From assembly GCA_010015655.1 (NCBI GenBank), contig ML976698.1:60204-124203 (forward strand): a stretch of 64,000 nt of DNA, read 5' to 3'. Position numbers and translations under genes: made by a program. This document shows, one piece after another, positions 58,800 to 64,000 of this stretch (positions are counted from its first letter, which is position 1; every line of letters begins with the position of its first letter). The notes beneath the pieces are model-generated. The model was given only the letters and a program-made list of their open reading frames with translations. It was not told the DNA's origin and ran no database searches. Source of the stretch: Bimuria novae-zelandiae CBS 107.79. Lineage: Eukaryota; Ascomycota; Dothideomycetes; Pleosporales; Didymosphaeriaceae.

Positions 58800-61700
58800 C
58801 CCCTATAAAATACCTAAACTAGATAAAGCTTATACTAATAATATAAAAAGAGGGTAAATAGCCAATTCGGAGCATAATATAGATTAGAAGAGATATTAAG
58901 GCTAAATAAGTAGTAGTAAACTTATTAGACCTCACGGCAGCGGTACTACGGCTCTATAACAGACACCTCTTAGTCGTGTCGGTGTACGTAGAGGGCACGA
59001 ATGCACGAGCGCTGGCAGACTCTATTAGCACGCTCCATGCCCTAATCCAGCAACAACGGAATCGTATACAGACGCGCACAGATGTAATACTAGTTAGCGA
59101 CTTTAACTAGCATAACGCATTGTAGGGAGGAGACGATGTAAACGCATATTAAAGGGGAGAGGCAGACTTAATTATTAATTTAATAAATAGTAATTACCTG
59201 CAAAGCCTACTTCCGCGCGGCATAAAGACTTAGCACTATAAGGACTAAGAGAGCACGATTAACCTAGTGCTTACTTCTATAGAACTAGTAGAGGACCTAG
59301 TGCGATGTAGAATATACGGGACTAACTATAGGTCTAATTACAGCGCGATTAAGACGACATTTAACGTAAACACACCGCCTTAAAAAGACGAGGGGAGGCT
59401 CCTTTTCAAGAACGCACTATAAGAAGAAATAAAATAAAGAATTATAAGGATACTACTTACTAAACTAATAATAGGGGATACTTAATATTAGGCAGACTAT
59501 CTAATAGAGGCAGTACTTAAGGCGGTCTATAGCCTTACCTTAATAGTAAAGCTATCACCGTACATAAGAAGGTGGTAGACGTTAGATCTAACCTAGCTAT
59601 AGAGGGCACACATGTATTAGAGAAACTAGGCAAGGGCGCAACGTTAGGCTAGCTAACTTAACCTAGCTATAAAAGAGAAAGTAAAAGAGGCGGTAAAATA
59701 GTTTCACGATATAGCACGGCGATAGTAAAAGTCCTATTAGGATAACTTCCTTGCAGAAGACGGCAATATATAGAAAGCTACCTAATACCTCTAGCCAGGT
59801 AAAAAGGCAGAATTCGGCAAAACCCCGCCCCTAACTAGGGAAGATAGGACTACAACTGAGGGACCACAAGAGTAAGCGGAGGAGATACTCTTTGTCCTTT
59901 TTCCGCCACTACTAGAAATAATTAAGGAGAAGGGAGAGAGACACTAAAGAAGGTAACTACCTATACTACCGCTAAACGTAGAAGAGATAGAACGGGTAGT
60001 AAATAAGGCAAAACTATAAAAAGCGCCTAGCAAAGATAGTCTACTAGCAGGAGTATAGAAATAAATATAGCTAGTAGTAAAATAGGACGTACTGCGCCTG
60101 TTCTAAACGTCTATTAATAAGGGTTAACTACTAACTTAGTAGTTAAACGCCAGGATTATCCCCCTAAAAAAGCCTAGGAAAGATAACTACACTAAAGTAA
60201 AAGTATAGTAACTAATCTTACTACTATTAATACTAAAAAAGATAATAGAAGCAGTGCTCGTAGAAAGGATATTATATATAGTAGAGGAGTATAGCCTCCT
60301 CCCCACGAACTACTTTAGGGCTAAAAAGAAGCGTTTAGCTAAACAAGCGCTACTAGTGCTGCAGGAGCATATATATTAAGCATAAAGGTAGTAGAAGGTG
60401 CTTAGCCTTATTAGCTTTAATATTAAAGGTGTATACAACGGCGTGTGTAAGGACAGGCTAATATAGAAGCTCCGCGCTAGAGGGATCCCTTAAATCCTAA
60501 CGCGTTAGGTGGACGCCTTCTGCTCTAAGCGAATAGCAAATATAGTAATAAATAGACTATTATTAGAAAAGAAAGACCTGTCGCAGGTAGGGCTACTATA
60601 AGGCTTATTACTATTGCCTATCCTCTTCCTCTTCTTTAACGCCAATCTCGTCTAGGGATAGATTAATAGGGATAAGGGATTAATTATATTTATAGATAAC
60701 TTTAGCGCATAGGTAATAGGTCGCTTAGCTATAGATAACTATAAGAGTCTTTAAAGGATTATTAGCTACGTAAGTAGCTAGGAAAAGTAGAGCAGCGTAA
60801 CTTTTAAGGTAGATAAAATAACGCTAATACACTTTATATAGAATAAGGGGCAGACCAGTACGCAACTAATTAAAGTAAAAGGCTAAAAAGTTAAGCTAGG
60901 AGATAAGGTAAAGATTCTAAGGGTTATTATAGATATAGAACTCTAATATAAGAAGCACGTGGCAAGAGTAGTAACATAAGGACTAAGAGCGGCGATAGCA
61001 CTTTCTTAGCTAAAGAACCTATTACCTTAGACAGCTTGTTAGCTATTCTAAGCTATAGTGGAACTAGTTATAGACTACGCGTTATATGTATGGCAGCACG
61101 TAGCTAAGCATACCCCCTTAGTATTCTAGAATATCTAGAGAATAGGTGTAAAGGCTATTATTAGCTACTTTTAGACAATAGCTACAGCAATCGCAGAGGC
61201 CAAAGTAAGCATATATATAGTAATAGAATAGCATAGCTATAAAGTAATAAAGCTTTAGGTTAATATCTATTCCCTGCCTAGGACGAACCCGCTAACACAG
61301 TTACGTTTTAAGCTATTTACAAGATTTATTTTACCCCTTTAAATAATAGCCTTAGCGCATAAAGATATAGACACTAGCTATATAGAAATAATTATACTAT
61401 ATGTAATTAGCCCGTAGAGTAAACGCATTATAATAACGATAGAGCTAGACTTAAAGAAGGCTATAGCACTAGTACACTAAGAAGGCGGAATAAAAATTAT
61501 AACTAGTACGTTGGCGCGCTATAGTAACGTTAGAGTAAAATAAGTAATACTAGACACCTAGGATAATAGGACGAATAAACCCTATACTAGCTCTACTAGC
61601 CTAGGCCTAAGGGAAGAGCAAAACCCTTATATAGCAGAACTATTTATAATTGTAGAAGCGCTAGAGGCTTTAAAAAGACCACACTGTAGGCGAATTATAA

Positions 61701-62430
61701 CCCTTATAAGAAACCTAGCCGCCCTCTAGGTAGTCCGCTAGCTAAAGAGATAGTTAGGACAACATATTATCTAAAGAATCTATTGCACAATCCAGGACCT
61801 AGAGATACTAGAAAATAAAGTAGATCTTATATAGATTACTGCGAAATGCAGTAACGCTCTTACAGATAAAGCGAAGAAAGCGGCAAAGAGGACTACGCAG
61901 AAGGGCAGTACGCCATCCGTACGTTAGCTTCAAGCCAAATTAACTGTCATCAACACAACGATGGCAAAAGCACAAGCAAAAAAGACTCTGCCAGACGGCA
62001 CAGGAGCATACAGCAAGCGCATAGATGCAGCACTACCAGGACGACACACCCGCAAGCTATACGACAACCTTAGCAGACAAGAAGTAATAGTGTTAGCACA
62101 GCTACGCACAGGGATAATACGGCTAAACGCATATTTCTACTAGATTAGAGCAGCGGATTCTAGGGTATGTGCTTGTAATTACACGGAAACACTTAAGCAC
62201 TTCCTCTTCCGGTGCGCGCGATAGGACACGCTTAGGAAATAAATGCTAGAGCAATTAGACACGCTAAGGGGAAACCTCTTATTCTACTTTAGAGGAAGAG
62301 TAAAGACAGATCCAGCAAAGATATAGACACTAAGCACAGAGGCAGTGAAAGCGACAATCTAATACGCAATAGTAATAAAACGCCTAGAATTAGTAAGTAG
62401 AACGTAGGAGGAAAAGACTAACCCTCTTAC
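58800..62430 (+). pseudogene. LINE ORF2 (endonuclease, RT, RNase H), RIP-degraded
   Basis: Limits approximate. Endonuclease trace: DVILVSDFN-stop-HNALWGGD near 59090-59130. Reverse transcriptase: SFNIKGVYNGVCKDRL near 60415 and FIDNFSA near 60690 (family pattern YVDDF). RNase H: AELFIIVEALEAL near 61640. The C-terminal part at about 61900-62220 is nearly unmutated (GAYSKRIDAALPGRHTRKLY, VLAQLRTGIIRLNAYFY) and ends with a zinc-knuckle-like CNYTETLKHFLFRCAR. Confidence 0.7.
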
Positions 62431-62682
62431 TTAGTAGGTTCTGCTTTATTTACTAAAGAAGGGACACTAAACACTTAAGGGATTAGCCCTAAGATAACTT
62501 GCTACTAACTACTTAAGAGGGATTCTAAATATATAGAGTTAGGTAGAACAGGCACAAGGGCGGTTATCTATAAGGGCTAGAGGGAGTTAGGTCGCTACTA
62601 TAAGCTCTAGTATATAGTTAGCGTAAAAAGGCCCTTTAGGCAAGTGAGCCGGGCGTAATAAATCAATCAATCAATCAATCAA

Positions 62683-62841
62683 GCTATGCCTTCCGATTGC
62701 ATTAACCGATACACGCAGCAATACTTCCTTGATGGCAACCTTCCACCTGCTGATACCGTTTGCGAGCTCGACATCAAGCCCTTTCCTCCTAAGTCTACTC
62801 CTGGAGCACTGCAATCGCTAAGCCGGAGGTGGTTGTTTTAA
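62683..62841 (+). pseudogene. 3' end of the TAP-like hydrolase gene, separated by the LINE
   Basis: Starts with the second copy of GCTATGCCTTCCG and continues the hydrolase reading frame: AMPSDCINRYTQQYFLDGNL, then PPADTVCELDIKPFPPKS, to TAA at 62839-62841. This is the usual C-terminal tail of TAP-like proteins, with the two Cys that normally pair. There are no mutations breaking the frame, so the disruption is probably recent relative to gene decay. It is not RIP-mutated. Confidence 0.88.
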
Positions 62842-62994
62842 GTGCAAAAGTTGCGTTGATAGTACATAGAGCGCATGAAACATCCGCGGATCGGACCTGC
62901 CAATATGTGTTAACGTGGGACTTAGTTTCCAATTCTTTAGTATAACTACAGTAATCTATTTCTTGATATCGGCAGTCCGGCCAAACTCCCCTGT
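62842..62994. other. host DNA between the hydrolase end and the next RIP block
   Basis: Normal composition, no feature. The RIP block begins abruptly at about 62995. Confidence 0.5.
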
Positions 62995-64000
62995 ATATAT
63001 TCTAAATAGATATACGCTATAAGACTTCTTTGCACTTAAATACATATTTAAAAAAAAGCTTATATAAGTGCTAAAGGATAAGGGAATTACACTATAATTA
63101 GATAGTAAAGGTACCTAAGCTTAGAAGCTATATAACATAGCTTAGGGGAAGGCGGAGACAGCTGCTCGTACGCAACCTCTATTACTATATAAGGTTCTGC
63201 ACGAACGTATAAATAACACGCCGCCACTAGAATAACCTCCTTAGCAACCACAGCGAGCACCTATAATCGCACCGCAATTAGAGCTACGATACCCCTCGTA
63301 CGAACGACAAATGCCAGTTCGCACGCCTACCGCCGCACTATACCCGTATAGTACACCACCAGTCGAGCCATACCTATTAGAACCACCTATAGGACAGTAC
63401 CCACCTGCGCAACTTCTATCGCCCCACAACCTATACAACCTCCCGCCACTAAGGGATAGCGTTAATAAACGGCTCCTAGTAGACAAGATAATATAATTTT
63501 AGAAGGCATAAAAGAAGGAGAATAACTACTTAGGCTAGCTATATAATATACTAGTAGATAAAGTAAGAATATTTATTAATCTATACTAGCGCTTAAATAT
63601 TTAGAATACTTAGTACGTAGATATTTTCTTAAATATTTTAATAGACTATGTAAGTGCGTACTACTTAAGTAGGATAGCCCCTAGCCATATATAAAAGTTA
63701 TTATATAGAAAACTAAATAATTACTTTAATACTAACGTTAACTATAGCTAGTACTAAATAGACTAGACGATAATAACCTTCGCACGGTGTAGATAAGAAA
63801 ATCTAAAAAAGACCCTATATAAAGTCTTTAAGGCTATAATTAATAAGCTTACTCTTATATAGAGAGCTCTAGGCCTGGAATTTTAAGGCAAAGTACTACT
63901 ATATACTGCCGTTATACAAGCCTATAGAGGGCAACTAAAGCTTAAATAAGCTATATTCTTAATTAAACCTTTATATAAAGCTTTATTTAGTGACCTCCGC
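62995..64000 (+). mobile_element. second copy of the Copia X gag region, runs off right edge
   Basis: From about 63470 it aligns with 26290 onward: VDKI, then ENNY, repeated IFINLY-type blocks, and TITFARC near 63765 matching TFAR-like codons near 26606. It is RIP-mutated, except for about 63230-63480, which is spared and encodes a Pro/Tyr-rich N-terminal gag part (MPVRTPTAALYPYSTPPVEP, then IGQYPPAQLLSPHNLYNLPP). The 5' LTR is not identified; the rest of the element lies beyond the window. Confidence 0.65.

Larger units (their letters stand above)
57245..62682 (+). mobile_element. Tad1-like LINE inserted in the hydrolase gene
   Basis: 5438 bp, flanked by the 13-bp duplication GCTATGCCTTCCG (57232-57244 and 62683-62695), and ending in an (ATCA)n tail. 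The first roughly 140 bp are unmutated; the rest is RIP-mutated with scattered spared patches. ORF1 has CCHC knuckles; ORF2 has endonuclease, reverse transcriptase and RNase H traces. The target duplication and simple tail indicate target-primed reverse transcription. Confidence 0.92.

Noticed and set aside
62661..62682. ATCA repeats as an independent microsatellite
   Set aside because: They sit exactly at the LINE 3' end before the target duplication, so they are the element's tail.

Overview
The window looks like nuclear DNA of a filamentous ascomycete (Pezizomycotina, most likely Dothideomycetes). Genes have short introns of about 45-130 nt with GTANGT-type donors and CTRAC-type branch sites. 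Gene-bearing DNA alternates sharply with TA-rich DNA in which CA and TG dinucleotides are nearly absent and in-frame CAA/CAG/TGG codons have become TAA/TAG. That is the signature of repeat-induced point mutation (RIP). The species cannot be named from the sequence alone.

Layout: (1) 1-302 is the unmutated 5' end of a pogo/Fot1-type transposase running off the left edge. (2) 0.7-20.6 kb is an ordinary gene block: ALG8 (N-glycan glucosyltransferase), ITC1 (ISW2 chromatin remodeller subunit), SGF73 (SAGA deubiquitinase module), a small secreted-protein-like gene, an uncharacterised Cys-rich protein, a probable Mediator subunit 20, a GH47 alpha-1,2-mannosidase, an F-box gene broken by a TAG, and a secreted GH5 glycosidase. 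ALG8 and the GH47 enzyme act in N-glycan assembly and trimming; ITC1, SGF73 and MED20 act in chromatin and transcription. (3) 21.3-51.4 kb is a nest of RIP-mutated transposons: a Tc1/mariner element with 20-bp terminal inverted repeats (TIRs); a pogo-like remnant; a Copia element (called X here) carrying a solo Gypsy LTR and a second complete Copia (D) inside its reverse transcriptase; a 9-kb Gypsy (B-C) with a Tc1/mariner element inside its integrase; and a second Gypsy family (E) with intact target duplications. (4) 51.4-57.2 kb is a non-RIP pocket with a small secreted protein gene and a TAP-like alpha/beta hydrolase gene. (5) 57.2-62.7 kb is a Tad1-like LINE inserted in the last exon of that hydrolase, flanked by a 13-bp target duplication; the missing exon end is found intact beyond it. 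(6) 63-64 kb is another RIP-mutated copy of the Copia X gag region.

The most notable points are: the exon-resolved LINE knock-out of the hydrolase; convergent antisense ORFs with a Cx2Cx6C motif between integrase and 3' LTR in two different Gypsy families; RIP-spared islands of roughly 100-450 bp inside otherwise heavily mutated elements; a 66-bp fold-back element in the MED20/GH47 intergenic region that shares its arms with a Tc1/mariner TIR; and CpA-context TAG stops in SGF73 and the F-box gene, each followed by open, coding-like sequence in the same frame.
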